NCBI GenBank assembly: GCA_024663395.1
Contig: JANFAH010000090.1
Coordinates: 108,379 to 172,378 of the forward strand
Direction: 5' to 3'
Source: Pisolithus tinctorius
Taxonomy: Eukaryota > Basidiomycota > Agaricomycetes > Boletales > Pisolithaceae
DNA: 64,000 nucleotides
Shown here piece by piece: positions 53,224 through 64,000 of this stretch (the first letter of the stretch is position 1; each line of letters begins with the position of its first letter). The notes under the pieces are model-generated. The model made no database searches. It worked only from the letters and a program-made list of their open reading frames with translations, and was not told where the DNA came from. A program made the translations under genes and the position numbers.

Positions 53224-55639
53224 TCAGACGGACGCTTTGTAGAGCGCCGCATATGAACCGCCCCTTTCCATTAATTCTTCATGAGTACCAAACTCTGTTA
53301 TTGTCTGGAAGAAAAGGCGAGACGGTCATTAAACTCTGGGTGGCATAACTATCATATATGAACGTACCCCTTGCTCCATCATTGCGATCTTGTCGGCACG
53401 ACGTGCGGTGGAAAGTCGGTGGGTGATAAAAATGACGGTTTTAGTTCTTTTACCAGATGGAGAACGAGAGATGTCTTCGATGGTGTCGAAAATCTTGTTT
53501 TGTGCATGTCCGTCCAAAGATGAAGTCTAGAGAGTATCATTAGCATGCCCGAAAAAAAAAGATTAGATGTATGAGAAACCGCTTACAGGTTCATCAAAGA
53601 GTAAAAGTCCAACCTCTGGTCGATCAGCTCGCATAAAGGCACGCGAAATCGCTATCCTCTGCCACTGCCGTAACGGAGTCAATGGTTAACGTAGCGCTTT
53701 ACTAGTCCATCAGACACACCTCGCCACCAGATAAACCATGATGTTGCCGTGAAGGCGCGCCATAGCCTGGATTCGAACCACAGTTGGATGTGTACGGCAT
53801 GGTATCATATCCCGAGGCATCCAATTTCGTCCTCAAGCCATTGGGCAGGATGTCCACGAATGAGTCCGCGCCGCCAAGGTGGACGGCACGGGAAACAGCG
53901 GATTGCGATTGCAGCTTCTGCACATATCCGAGGCCCACGTTTTCCCTTATGGTGGAGTTGTACTTTGAGAACCCTTGGAAGACAGTAGTGACGTGACGGT
54001 GATACTCTGCCGGCGACAGGCGTCGGATATCGACACCATTGACGGTGAGCCCACCTTGGTCGAAATCTATTATTCGCAATATAACCTTGGCCAGTGTGGA
54101 CTTGCCTATATCCAACCAGAGATCAAATCAGGAATCGGCATTGAGAGGGCTGAAACGGAACTTACCTGATCCGTTGCATCCCACAACTGCAAGGGTTTCT
54201 CCGGCATCCAAACTGAAGCTCACGTCTTTCAAGGCAGCCTCTTTACTACCCGGGTAAGTGTATGACAAGTTCTCGTCACCAGTTAGACGCGGGAACGAAT
54301 GAAAGGAAAATTATAAACACCTGGCTTCCATTTTCATGCCGCAGGGTAGACGGGGGAAACTCATAACGTCCTCATCAGCGGGCTCCAATTCTGGGTGGAT
54401 ATTCATCGCAGCACAAAATGCTCCCATTAAGAAAATGCTTTGAAATGCCATGCGTGCCGTTGTTAGGAGATTGCCGAATGTGAATACCACGGCCTGAATG
54501 GAACTCCGGTAGAGTGCCAAGGACCCTAGTGACGCGGATGATGATTGGAACATTAGCAATAGGGGAACCTGCAACCATCTTTCTCTTTCAGTCATCTCAC
54601 ATTAATGGCAAAACGCTTACGTTTTTGCAACGCAAATAAGGAGGTCCGATACATTGATCTGGTTCAGGAGTTGTGGCAGGGTCAGCTGGCTTGTTTGAGA
54701 TGTCCGATCATGGTACATCATCGTCCTCCGCGCATTAGCCCAAGACTGAAGAATCCACGGTCCCAGGCCGAAGAGAAGCACTTCTGGACGGTGGGAGTCG
54801 TTGTAAGCCAGATTCCGCAGTCTTTCTTGCCGTTCCGCAGTTCGAGCCTCCTCGGTGGTGTAATTAGAATCTGGCACGGATGGCGTACTGCCGCAACGAT
54901 TCATGAACAGCGGAAACAAGGCAGAAATAATTGACAGCAGCAGCGCTCCCCATATTTGTAGAGCCACCGGTTAGGGACAAGAGGACCTAAGAGATGGGAC
55001 GCCAGTTCAGAAATGAGACCGAGTACTTGAATGAAGTCAAACGGTGAAAGCAATCCAAAACTTCCCATGCCATTGAAAGATCTAACGAATAAATCGGATT
55101 CCTGGAGACAATCACGGATTACAGGATCTGCGAGAGTGGGGATATCGAGGCATAACCGCTGAGCAATCTGTTGATACTCGACATAGAATTTGGCAGACTC
55201 TTGGACGATGCTCTCGTTCGACGTGCTGAAGATAACGTGTTGAGGGAGCGGTGCACGGCAAATTAAAGAGGACACGTACGCAAAAGTATCGATGGCTGTT
55301 TCCGCAGCACGCCGAAAGATTTCAGCGACCAAAAGACGCAAGAAGCGCGACCAGGAGAAACACCCTGAGGATACAAGTGTTTGCAGCTGCACGACCGGAT
55401 GTGAGTATGACCATGAGATAGAGACGAATGGTTGTAGTTACCTCGTCGACGATCATTGCCTGCGAATAGCCCCTGAAAGCGGGGAAGATGGCACGGATGA
55501 TGTGGAGAACCACCATTAGGGATGTCCGAACGGGATGGAGCCCCCACAGTGCCTTTACAAGATCGAAGACACATGCGCGAAAGATAGTGAGGGCGAGCCT
55601 GATGTTTTTCTCGTTTATAGGACGCTGTGCGCCGGGCAT
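53224..55639 (-). CDS. ABC transporter with one membrane and one ATPase domain
   Basis: The clear start is MPGAQRPINEKN at 55639; a frame with Ser/Pro-rich residues upstream (to about 56010) might be an added exon. Membrane region: FRACVFDLVKALWGLHPVRTSLMVVLHIIRAIF, FGLLSPFDFIQVLGLISELASHLLGPL, WGALLLSIISALFPLF and LTTARMAFQSIFLMGAFCAAM. The ATPase domain has Walker A in pieces across an intron (AVVGCNGSGKSTLAKV), Q-loop VTTVFQGFSKYNSTIRENVGLG, signature GLSGGE spliced to WQRIAISRAFMRAD, Walker B EVGLLLFDEP, D-loop SSLD and H-loop FITHRLSTARRADKI. Only one ATPase domain, so it acts as a dimer or is a half-transporter. The substrate is unknown. Convergent with PHO81. Confidence 0.85.
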
Positions 55640-56467
55640 GAGATAGGTCCCCCTGCGACGAGGGACGACGCGTGAAGCGAGCCACGACTGCAGCAGGCAG
55701 CGACAAGAGGGGGGTGGTGCAAGCTTGTGCTGAGAACGGTGCCTGTTCGGATGAGAAGGATGGGAAGATGACCAACGTCCGAGCCGACGTTGAGGTTTCG
55801 GGTGGTGACACATATCTGGGGGCTGGCTCGGAGGGCTACATGTCAAGGGGGGTTTAAGAATCCTGGAAGAGCCACAGGTTTGACGGATGTTCACGTCAAG
55901 ATGGCAATTGTGACGGAAGGAGCAGGTCCGCCTTACCTCGCCAGTGAGATCCGAGGTGATGTCTGAGCGGTGTAAGACGAGTTCGGCAGAGGAGACCCGA
56001 CACATACTTGAAGTTACTCGCACTGGCTGATGCTGAGAAGAAAGGAAAGTTGGATTTATATGAAACTTTAGGTTCATTTTAGGAATCAAGGACAGTGCTG
56101 CGTGAGAGGTAAGGAAACTGAGGGCCCACCGGGCGGTCTGCTGTCCCTGCTACCGGCGCCAGGGCCTTGCTCATCGTCCGAGTCGTGCACAGGCCTGTCG
56201 CGTGTGATTGTGTCCACCCCTGGCGCCGTACCAGCCCGAACCGCTCCACGCCGGGTGTGTCAGTGTGAGACGAGGCAGCTTTTCCTTGAGATATCCGTTT
56301 TAGGTGCCTCGACCGTCCCCACCACTGTGTCCTCCCCGGCTATCCTTTTCTCCCCTGCTTCCGATAATTATCCTCTCTGTTTACCCGCCAACTGCCCCCT
56401 TCATTAATCTATTCAGTAACAGATTCCTTTTTTTCCCTTTTCTTTTTTGAAATTTCTACCGTCCCAC
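55640..56467. other. Divergent region, ABC transporter / FOL2
   Basis: About 830 bp. On the minus strand an ATG near 56010 (MCRVSSAELVLHRSDITSDL) followed by a GAG|GTAAGG donor and a CATGTAG acceptor could form a leader exon. Its frame does not join the 55639 start cleanly at the C5 run (55650-55654). Confidence 0.35.
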
Positions 56468-57625
56468 ATGCCCACTCATAGCGAGCTCTTGTCTGATGGT
56501 TTACGCCAGCTTCAGCTTGAACAGAGTCAGCAGTCATCCGAGGCCCAGCTGTCTCCAAATGGTGTCGATCATCCTTTGCAGGGTGATCCGGCGTCTGACC
56601 CCTCACAAGACACCGATTCTCAGCACCCTTCCCCCACTGCCTTAGCCCTGCGCACTCCGTGGCCTCATGTTCGTGAAGGTTACGGGTTTCGAACGCCTTC
56701 TGGTGCATCGACTCCTCAAACGTTGGTATCCCAGCCCGGTGAGAGGGCGAGTCCCTTGCCCGATCCACACGGCTTGGGCTGGCCGGGTAGGCACTGCCAT
56801 CCTCTTCATGTTTATTGCGCTTAGTTGTTCCCGTCAGCCAAGTCCACTATTTCTCGTCTTCACGCCACCCCCGCGGAGCGTGCTGTCCGTGAGAAGAGAA
56901 TGATTGCTGCAGTTCGAACCATTCTCGAATGCATCGGCGAGGATCCTGATCGCGAGGGCCTGCTCAGAACCCCCGAACGCTATGCAAATGCCGTCATGTG
57001 GATGACTAGGGGTTATGAGGAACGCCTTGTGGGTCAGTCTTCTTCCTTTACTTTTTGGCGTGAGCCGTAGTAATGCCCTGCATACATGCTCCGCTAGATG
57101 TCATCAATGATGCTGTGTTTACGGAGGACCACGATGAAATGGTCTTGGTCCGTGAAATCGACTTCTCCAGTCTGTGTGAACATCACCTTGTCCCGTTCAC
57201 AGGGAAAGTGAGTGTGGTGGATCCCCAGCTAACATTGAATCTCACGGCCAACATGTTCGGCTGTATCGTTAGGTTGCCATAGGCTACATTCCCAACCAAC
57301 TGGTCCTTGGTCTTTCCAAGCTCGCACGTATAGCCGAAACTTTCAGCCGCCGTTTGCAGGTCCAAGAACGGCTGACCAAACAGATCGCTATCGCAGTTCA
57401 AGAGGCAATCAAGCCACGTGGGGTGGCAGTCGTCATGGAGGCAACGTGGGTACTTCTCTGCCAGTGGGTCTCGTTCTCATTCTTCTGGTCCTTGTTAGCC
57501 ATATGTGCATGACGATGCGAGGGGTGCAGAAGCCCGGCTCCATAACGGTCACATCGTGTATGCTAGGCTGTTTCAGGACGCAACAAAAGACTCGGGAAGA
57601 GTTCCTTACGCTAATAAAGAAGTAA
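56468..57625 (+). CDS. FOL2: GTP cyclohydrolase I
   Basis: First enzyme of pterin and folate synthesis; converts GTP to dihydroneopterin triphosphate. The N-terminal 100 residues from ATG 56468 are polar and disordered ([19 protein letters not shown]..). The splice at about 56788-56836 gives [69 protein letters not shown]. Zinc and catalytic blocks follow: [25 protein letters not shown], then [39 protein letters not shown] and [27 protein letters not shown]. The end is [10 protein letters not shown], stop 57625. All zinc-binding Cys/His positions appear present. Six exons or so. Confidence 0.95.
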
Positions 57626-57641
57626 TCCCACCAACCCTGGG

Positions 57642-57671
57642 CGATTCAACTCGTATAATCGATTCAACTCG
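57642..57671. repeat. Direct repeat CGATTCAACTCG x2
   Basis: Two perfect 12-bp copies 18 bp apart, just after the FOL2 stop. Confidence 0.7.
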
Positions 57672-57743
57672 CGCTAACTTTATTATCTCATAATTCACAT
57701 GGGTGGAGAGTGGGCTGGCACCAAACTGTCAGGGCACCGATTA

Positions 57744-57809
57744 CCAGAAAAGAGCTGGTAGGAAATGTAATGATATCCAGAAAAGATCTCGTAGGCAATG
57801 TAATGATAT
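57744..57809. repeat. 33-bp tandem repeat, two copies plus a decayed third
   Basis: The copy at 57744-57776 and the copy at 57777-57809 match at all but three positions. A degenerate start of a third (CCTGAAAAATT) follows at 57809. It lies between the convergent FOL2 and THO2 3' ends. Confidence 0.8.
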
Positions 57810-57862
57810 CCTGAAAAATTAAAGACACAATTGGCAATGGCACAGCTTAACATCACGAGCAC

Positions 57863-60800
57863 TCATTGGTCCTTTCTCCCTGGTCGTGACTTATCACCTG
57901 CTTGAGGGTCAATTGGAAGCGTCCTTCTGGCTAACCCGCCATGGACAGGGGTGTATCGGTGACGATTGATTTTCGGTCTTTTCAGTGGCTGTGACGATAT
58001 GTCACCTGGCACTGAATTTGGGTCACCCATCTCCTTGTCACGTTCTACATGAAATGTCATTTCGGAGTGAATTTACGTTACTGAAAACTGTGCATGACCA
58101 GTCACTTACCTGCTAGAGTACGCTTCCTATTATCACGGTCATCGTCCCTAGGGGGAAGCTCGGAAGAACGGTAAAGGCCCGTGGGTGGAACCGAACGAGG
58201 AGCCTCTTTCTCGCCTATCCGCGAACGTAAGCTGGGTGGCATGTCCGACACATTGCTCCCTGAACCAGGTCCTCCTTGAAAGCTGGTGGAGTGGTCACGC
58301 TGACTCTTCCAGTCACCACCTGATCGGCTGGGAATATCACCCTTGCCGCCACTCCTAGACGGGTCTACGGCTGACATGGCTCTTGGTGCAGAGGGCGTCG
58401 TAGGCGGGAGGTTTTTCGGGCCGTCTGGTATTCGTTTCTCAATAGGCTGTGGTCGCTTCGTTAGAAACGTAAGAATAACTCCGAAGTAGACGAAATACCT
58501 TGTCTGCGGGAGGTGGACGAGAATCACCGTCTGATGGTTCACGCTCCGTCCGGCGTCTATCTGATTCCCTACCTCGGTCATGACTTTCCTTTTCGGAGCG
58601 TCGACTACGATCTTCCCTGTGACTATCTTTCCGGGAGCTCCGCTTGGACGTCCTGTCAGCCTGCCATCGATGCTCAGCAACTTCAGACAATAAGCCCAAT
58701 TCGGAAACCAACCTCATCATCAGTGGGTCGTCGCCTTTTACCGAGTGCGTCATCACTTGGCTGTGCCGTGCTCCGATGTCGGATTGGATCAGGGCGAGTC
58801 GGAACGGCTCGACCTTCCGGTGCTGAAGTGGGGCCGGTAGGTATGATCATACGACCTGACCCATCACGCTCCTTCCTCGATTCACGGTCACGATCTTTAT
58901 CATCCCGACGGTGTCGATCACGATCCCGGTCACGATCCCTGTCGCGATCCCTGTCGCGTTCGCGTCGTTCACGGTCTTTCTCCCGATCTCTTTCCTTCTC
59001 TCGCTCCTTGTCACGCTCCCGATCACGGTCGCCATGTCTATCGCGCGTCCGCTCTCTGTCACGTTCGCGGTCGCTTTCCCTGTCCCGATCACTTTCACGA
59101 GCCCTGGTATTCCTCTCCCCACGTGACATAGTGAGTGCTCCATTGTCCCTTCGAGACATTCCACGAGGTTCCTGTCGCGGTTCTCTGTCAGACGACCTTT
59201 CCTCACCGCGATCCATGTCTCCACGATCTGAAGGACGTCCACCACTCGTTCGACTTTCTTGACTGTGGTTTCTTGTTCCTGCACGGGGAACAGGAGATGA
59301 CGAACGATGGTGCGGCAGCGGTGATGATGCCTTCGAGCCAGGCTGACTACGCGATTCCGCTGGCTTACGGTCACCATCAGGCCTTTCGGAGGAGCGCTGA
59401 CCCATAGTTTGCTTCGCAGTTTCGCGAAGTTCTTGAGCCGACAACGTTTGACTTGGAGCAACGGGAGGTGGCATCGATTCCCCAGGTGATTCTCGAGGGC
59501 TTGGCACTGCACTTGGGGGTGCCATTCTACTAGGTCTGGACGGTGGAGTTGGGGTTGGCACCCGCGTGTCAGTGGGGGTTCCAGGAAGCGAAGGCTGGCC
59601 AGGGCCAGTGGAAGGACGGGCTCCCAAACGTGCCAAGTCAGGTTGCTGAGCTTGAGATACCCTGTCTTCCTTCGGTGCAGACACAGCATCTACGTCCATG
59701 CTGTCTGACTTCGTAGCTGGTTTCACTTCACTCTCGGGCGCTGGGGACTGGCTGTCCTTCTCTGTCCTTACCCGTTTGACCTTTTCAGGCCGAGGTATAC
59801 TTAAGCAAGCATGCAGTCAGTACGAAACGACATTGGTAGGTAAAAGAACAATACCTATCCATCGCCAACTTGGTCGAATTAGCAGGAGTGGAAGGCCTGT
59901 CATGAACCATCTGAGATGATCCATTGACAGTCTGGGCCCTAGGTGCAGTTGGTATATTCGGAGTGGCAATGGGACCATCACGGCGAGTGTCGGTCGTCGA
60001 AGCTGGAGTGGTAGCAGTGCTAGTTGCTTGAGTTGCACGTGGTTTGTCAGGCAGCTGTGTAGCAGGTTTCGGCGACGCTGTAACACCGTTTTGCTGCCAT
60101 CCGAGTTAGCCCTATGAACTACGAACTAAAGCTAGGGAATACCTTTGGAACCGGTCTTGGCACTGCCCACAGAGGTTCACGCTTCTTCAACGCAGCAGAG
60201 TAACTGCAGGAACGTTAGCAGAAGATTTAGCTTCCAAGCACCACTTGACTCACGCTCTGCCCAGAATCTTCAGGTCCCCACGTTCCTCACTTTCCACTAG
60301 TTTTTCTACCATTGCATCGATCACGGGTCCGTAATCGCTACCAGCGGCCATCGGAAAGACGGGGAGTATTTCCTTCAAGACGATAATGGTATTGTAGACA
60401 TGCATAAATTCCCCCGTTTCGATACAACTGCAGAGGCTCTGTGACAATACGTTAGTCTTTCACTTTCTGCAATGTTGGATGACGTACTCTTCCTAGCTTC
60501 CTGTGCCACTTGCGCAGGATTTGCTTGAAGCTAATCCAATTCAAAACATCGTCGGGTCTGATGTCCGCAAGATCTTTGTTTGTCCAGCGGGGTTGGAAGC
60601 CGGGAAGAAGAACCGCTCTGCCAGCTATCTTCGTCCTGTTGTCTTGGACGTAAAGCTGCTCGTCCTGTGCCCATTTCCACAGGTCAGCAAGGAGGCTTAG
60701 CAGGAATCGACCTGGAAACAAAAGTCGGCTGCCACTGCAATGAGGGCGTAGTGCATATTCATACCATAATTTTTGGCTTCGTATTCACTACAAGAGAAAA

Positions 60801-63800
60801 TCACGGCCTTCACATGATCGCCGAGTAACTGCAAAAAGATTGTGATATTCTGGTAGAATAACACAATAATATTGCTCACCTTGTCGTAAACCATGAGCGT
60901 CGGAAAACCGGGAGTGCCTTGAGTGTGTATCACTTTTATAATCTGGGCACAGTAATCGGCGTCCATAGGCGACAAGAGGCACCTTGGCTGGATGCAATGC
61001 TCGATGATCGCAGAAGCCAGCACAGCGGACCGGTGTTCGACTGGGCTCCAAATGAGATGAAGTATATATTAACTATGTATGAACGGTCTCACCGTGAGCA
61101 AACCAGTGCTGTTTCTCCCGTGCTAGACGCTTCAGTGTGAAGGATCTCGAGTCCAACTGCTCTTTGAATTCCTGCGCAAGCGTATTGACAAAGGAAGTGT
61201 ATCGATCGCGCCTGGCCCGGTGCGCACTAGCGCTAAGCCGCTTTGCCCTGTCAGTCGAACGATCGGCATGAATGTACTTGTGGTCTTCCTGATGACTTAA
61301 GGTTCGGAGAGCAGCACATTCTTCGTCGTATCGCGAGGCTGGTGGAACAAGGTCGTACATTGACAATTGCCAGAAAGTAAGATAGAAGGCAGGACTGAGA
61401 AGTATATCACGTAAATACACCGAATATCGCAAGGCGTGAGTAAGAAGCGCCTACCCAATGACATCTATGGCATTGCTCTTCGCGATTTTCCTAACGTCGT
61501 CAAATAGTGCTTCGAGCTCTGGAATCCATGGACTCTGCTTAACGCATAAGGTTTCCCAAGAAACATGCAAGGCGAATAGCGGACTACACACCTCGGCTGT
61601 GGGAATCGTAGTATCTGTCTCGAGCTCCATCGCAGAATCCTCTCCACGACTAGCCCTTGATGAAACCTTCTGGTCATGGGAGTCTCGTGAGGTGTTTGTC
61701 CCATTAGGTGTATCTAGTCGGGGAGTCGCGGAAGGATCACGCTTGGCGGCTGTGAGATGAGCCTTGAGCCGTTTCTCGGCTTCTTCGTTTGCAGCACGTT
61801 CTTTCTCCTGTATCGACAACGCAGTTTTCTATCAAATGGTCATCAAGAGAACAAGGCACTGAGATGGCGTCCCCCTACCAAAAGAGTGTGATTGAGCATT
61901 GGCCTGATAATCTGCATGCAGATCGGGGCAGAAATCCCATACAACTCCCCAAGTTCAGCCAGCGGTGGAAGAATCTTCTTCGCATAGTCCTCGGAGTGAT
62001 CACAGAGGGAGAGGTAAGAAGCTCCAAATATTGTAGCAGTACCCCATGGATCTGAATTCAAGCCACTTCTGAGACCATGAAGCCAGGACGACGTGACGCG
62101 CAACCTACAGTGTCGAACAGGCTTGCGAGAGACTTCAGATGGGCATCCGGAGCCCGGAACACGCAAGACTGGCGTTGTTGAGCGACTTGAATCAAAAGCG
62201 GCAATGCGAGGTTGTTCTCTAATAGCGTCTTCCCCAAACGATGAGGACCTTTAAGACCGCATCGCTAGGATCCAAGCGGGCGCCTCGAGTTGTTGAGGCA
62301 ACCGCTTCGATACGCAGAGCCGGACCACCAGCCATGGCAGAAATCTGCGAGTCCGAGAGGCTCGGCAGCGGCTCGATACCTGCCATTTTCCAAATAAGCT
62401 CCTTCAGCACGACTATGTCTGTCGTTTGACCATTGTACAACTGGTGCACGACATATTTCAACAACGGAGATAGGTCGGCGCTGTACCGGCGGAACAGCAT
62501 ACCCGTGAATGATGCAAGGCCTGCAATTATCAGATACAGTTTTCAAAGACAAAACCAGAAAAAAAGACCTACTTTGCAACCAGTCCGAAATATTCACTCC
62601 ATCGTCCTTCACCCGGTTCTTGTGCGGATTCGATAGCGCGTCCAAAATTACAAATACCAATACATCAAAACCCATGTTTGTGACATATCTAAGGGCCTGA
62701 ATAACCACACTCGCGAGGTTGTCGTACGCCATGATCTGGTTTACAACGTTTGTGAAGAAAATTGCGGGGTTAGAGTGTACCAATTTGGCAACGGTGCCAG
62801 AAAGGGTGTCAATTGTATTGTGAGACAGCCGCCTCAAGATACCTTTCGACTCGCGATCTGCTTGCACCTGTCGTATGCGCAATTCGGGGTGCGAATTATA
62901 CGTCTTTTGCCTCCATTCTCCATAAAGCCTCCAGCGAGAGGTTGTTTCGTATTGACGAATAACGTTCCAAATCTCCACCGTACACACGGCGTTACCTCGA
63001 ATGAGTGGGAGGGCGGGAAGGAAGTACTTCCTCAGCATCTTGTACCAAAAAAGGCGCACAGGGTGATTGGAGTCAGGTTCCGTGGATGGCTTTTTCGTCA
63101 CTGGATCTAGTGGTACCTAAGTGATTGAACTCAGCCTGCTATAGTATTATATAGGTAGGTTACTCACAGTTGCCATCAGCTGAGACCGTCCAAGGCGGGT
63201 CACTTTGGACACAAACAACGGATCGCGGGCAATATGTGGCCCAATGAAGCTCATGAGAGGTTCAATGATATCAATTAGGTCACTGTGAGTAGTCGACATC
63301 GGAACTCGCTCAGACCAATCAGGGAAGAAGAACACAAAGTCCGTGGAAGCAGTACTCGGAGGTGTTGGTGCGGTTAAAGTGAGCTGGGGCTTGCGAGTGG
63401 GAAGTTGGATCACACCATTGGGGCCAAACCTTGCGCGAGCCCGAGTGAAGCTGAGGTTCCGCTCCTTCAATACGAAGGTTGAGTCATAGACGGGAGCAAT
63501 CGAGTGCTTGAGGATCCTGAGCATGATATCCGCAATCTCTACATGGGCATCAACTAGCCAAGGAAACCTCGTCAGAATAGCTACGGCGGGCCGCAGCGCC
63601 CCGACAGCGAGTAGAGCACTGGCGAGGCCAGCTCTCTGGTTTGGTGCTTTGAAAACCGGTATTTTCTTCGTTTCCTCTGGAGCCTCTGCACGTGGTTTCT
63701 GTCCAGAGTTTGCAGACTCTAATGGCCCGGCCATTGCCAATTGGGTTACCTTGGCCGTCGAAATACGTTCTTGTACCTGATCGAGGTAATCCCGTCTGTA

Positions 63801-64000
63801 TGATTCCATATCTGCATCTGGAGGCGACAACTATATCTCGATGAGAGCTCGAACGTCCATAAATTCCATAAATGGCATACATGAGGATAGAGGTCATCCA
63901 ATGTAATGAATCCCTCGCGAATAAGGATGGCAGCTGTGAGGTATACATTCCGTTGCGACTGCTCATTGGCATCCGGACACTACGAGACATGAACCAACGG
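57863..64000 (-). CDS. THO2: THO complex subunit 2 (5' end beyond the window)
   Basis: Large subunit of THO/TREX, which couples transcription to mRNA export. The 5' end lies beyond 64000; the first exon seen opens at about 63978 after a GTAG acceptor (VYLTAAILIREGFITLDDLYPH), then LSPPDADMESYRRDYLDQVQERIS. Further blocks: VRLFWYKMLRKYFLPALPLI, VCTVEIWNVIRQYETTSRWRLYGEWR, MAYDNLASVVIQALRYVTNMGFDVLVF and LSPLLKYVVHQLYNGQTTDIVVLKELIWKMAG. Also present are YDLVPPASRYDEECAAL, LDAYCAQIIKVIHTQGTPGFPTLMVYD, FHVYNTIIVLKEILPVFP and YSAALKKREPLW. The C-terminal 500 residues are disordered, with a long Arg-Asp/Arg-Glu alternating tract (59110-58870), ending RRTLPIDPQ..RPGRKDQ at 57863. More than fifteen exons. 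Confidence 0.9.

Noticed and set aside
1..64000. Transposon, CRISPR array or horizontally acquired cluster
   Set aside because: No terminal repeats, transposase, reverse transcriptase or repeat-spacer pattern was seen, and the recognised genes are ordinary fungal ones with native introns.

Overview
The window is nuclear DNA of a basidiomycete fungus, most likely an Agaricomycete. Genes lie close together on both strands. Almost every gene is cut by introns of about 35-65 nt with GT..AG ends. The conserved proteins are fungal, and a basidiomycete-type DUF6741 protein is present. No prokaryotic operon, CRISPR array, rRNA, convincing tRNA or intact transposon was seen. All gene models were spliced by eye, so outer limits are firmer than some internal junctions.

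Left third (1-18.4 kb): a possible 3' end of an upstream gene; OST2/DAD1 (N-glycosylation); a SOD-fold mitoribosomal protein; the AP-3 mu subunit; a hexokinase/glucokinase; an Atf1-type stress bZIP factor; a DUF3445 protein; ISD11 (Fe-S assembly); RCF1 (respiratory supercomplex); ATP7 (ATP synthase subunit d); GPC1 (glycerophosphocholine acyltransferase).

Middle (18.4-31.2 kb): TAD1 tRNA deaminase, a 90-residue Con-6 protein, an unrecognised five- or six-exon gene, a DUF6741 protein, a gene-poor stretch with doubtful small frames, a small hypothetical protein, the EFM6-type lysine methyltransferase, a mitochondrial BolA protein divergent from COX15, and proteasome subunit alpha6 (PRE5).

Right part (31.3-64 kb): a large RGG/PQ-rich protein interrupted at a G8 run, an EF-hand MscS channel, an AMPK-type glycogen-binding-domain protein, the HBS1 locus, RIM1, a UPF0303 protein, PEX12, PHO81, an ABC transporter, FOL2, and THO2 running off the right edge.

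The most interesting locus is HBS1 (40251-45033). A roughly 2-kb open frame on the same strand sits inside its one oversized intron. It has no ATG at its start, its acceptor fits the same splice phase as the HBS1 exon, and it ends in an [12 protein letters not shown] motif. This is the layout expected of a dual HBS1/SKI7 gene resolved by alternative splicing: one product for ribosome rescue, the other for linking the exosome to the Ski complex. Other points of note are a methionine-only first exon (PRE5), a GC-AG intron (GPC1), TCACGTGA palindromes at a fixed short distance from three start codons, and two small genes visible only after splicing.
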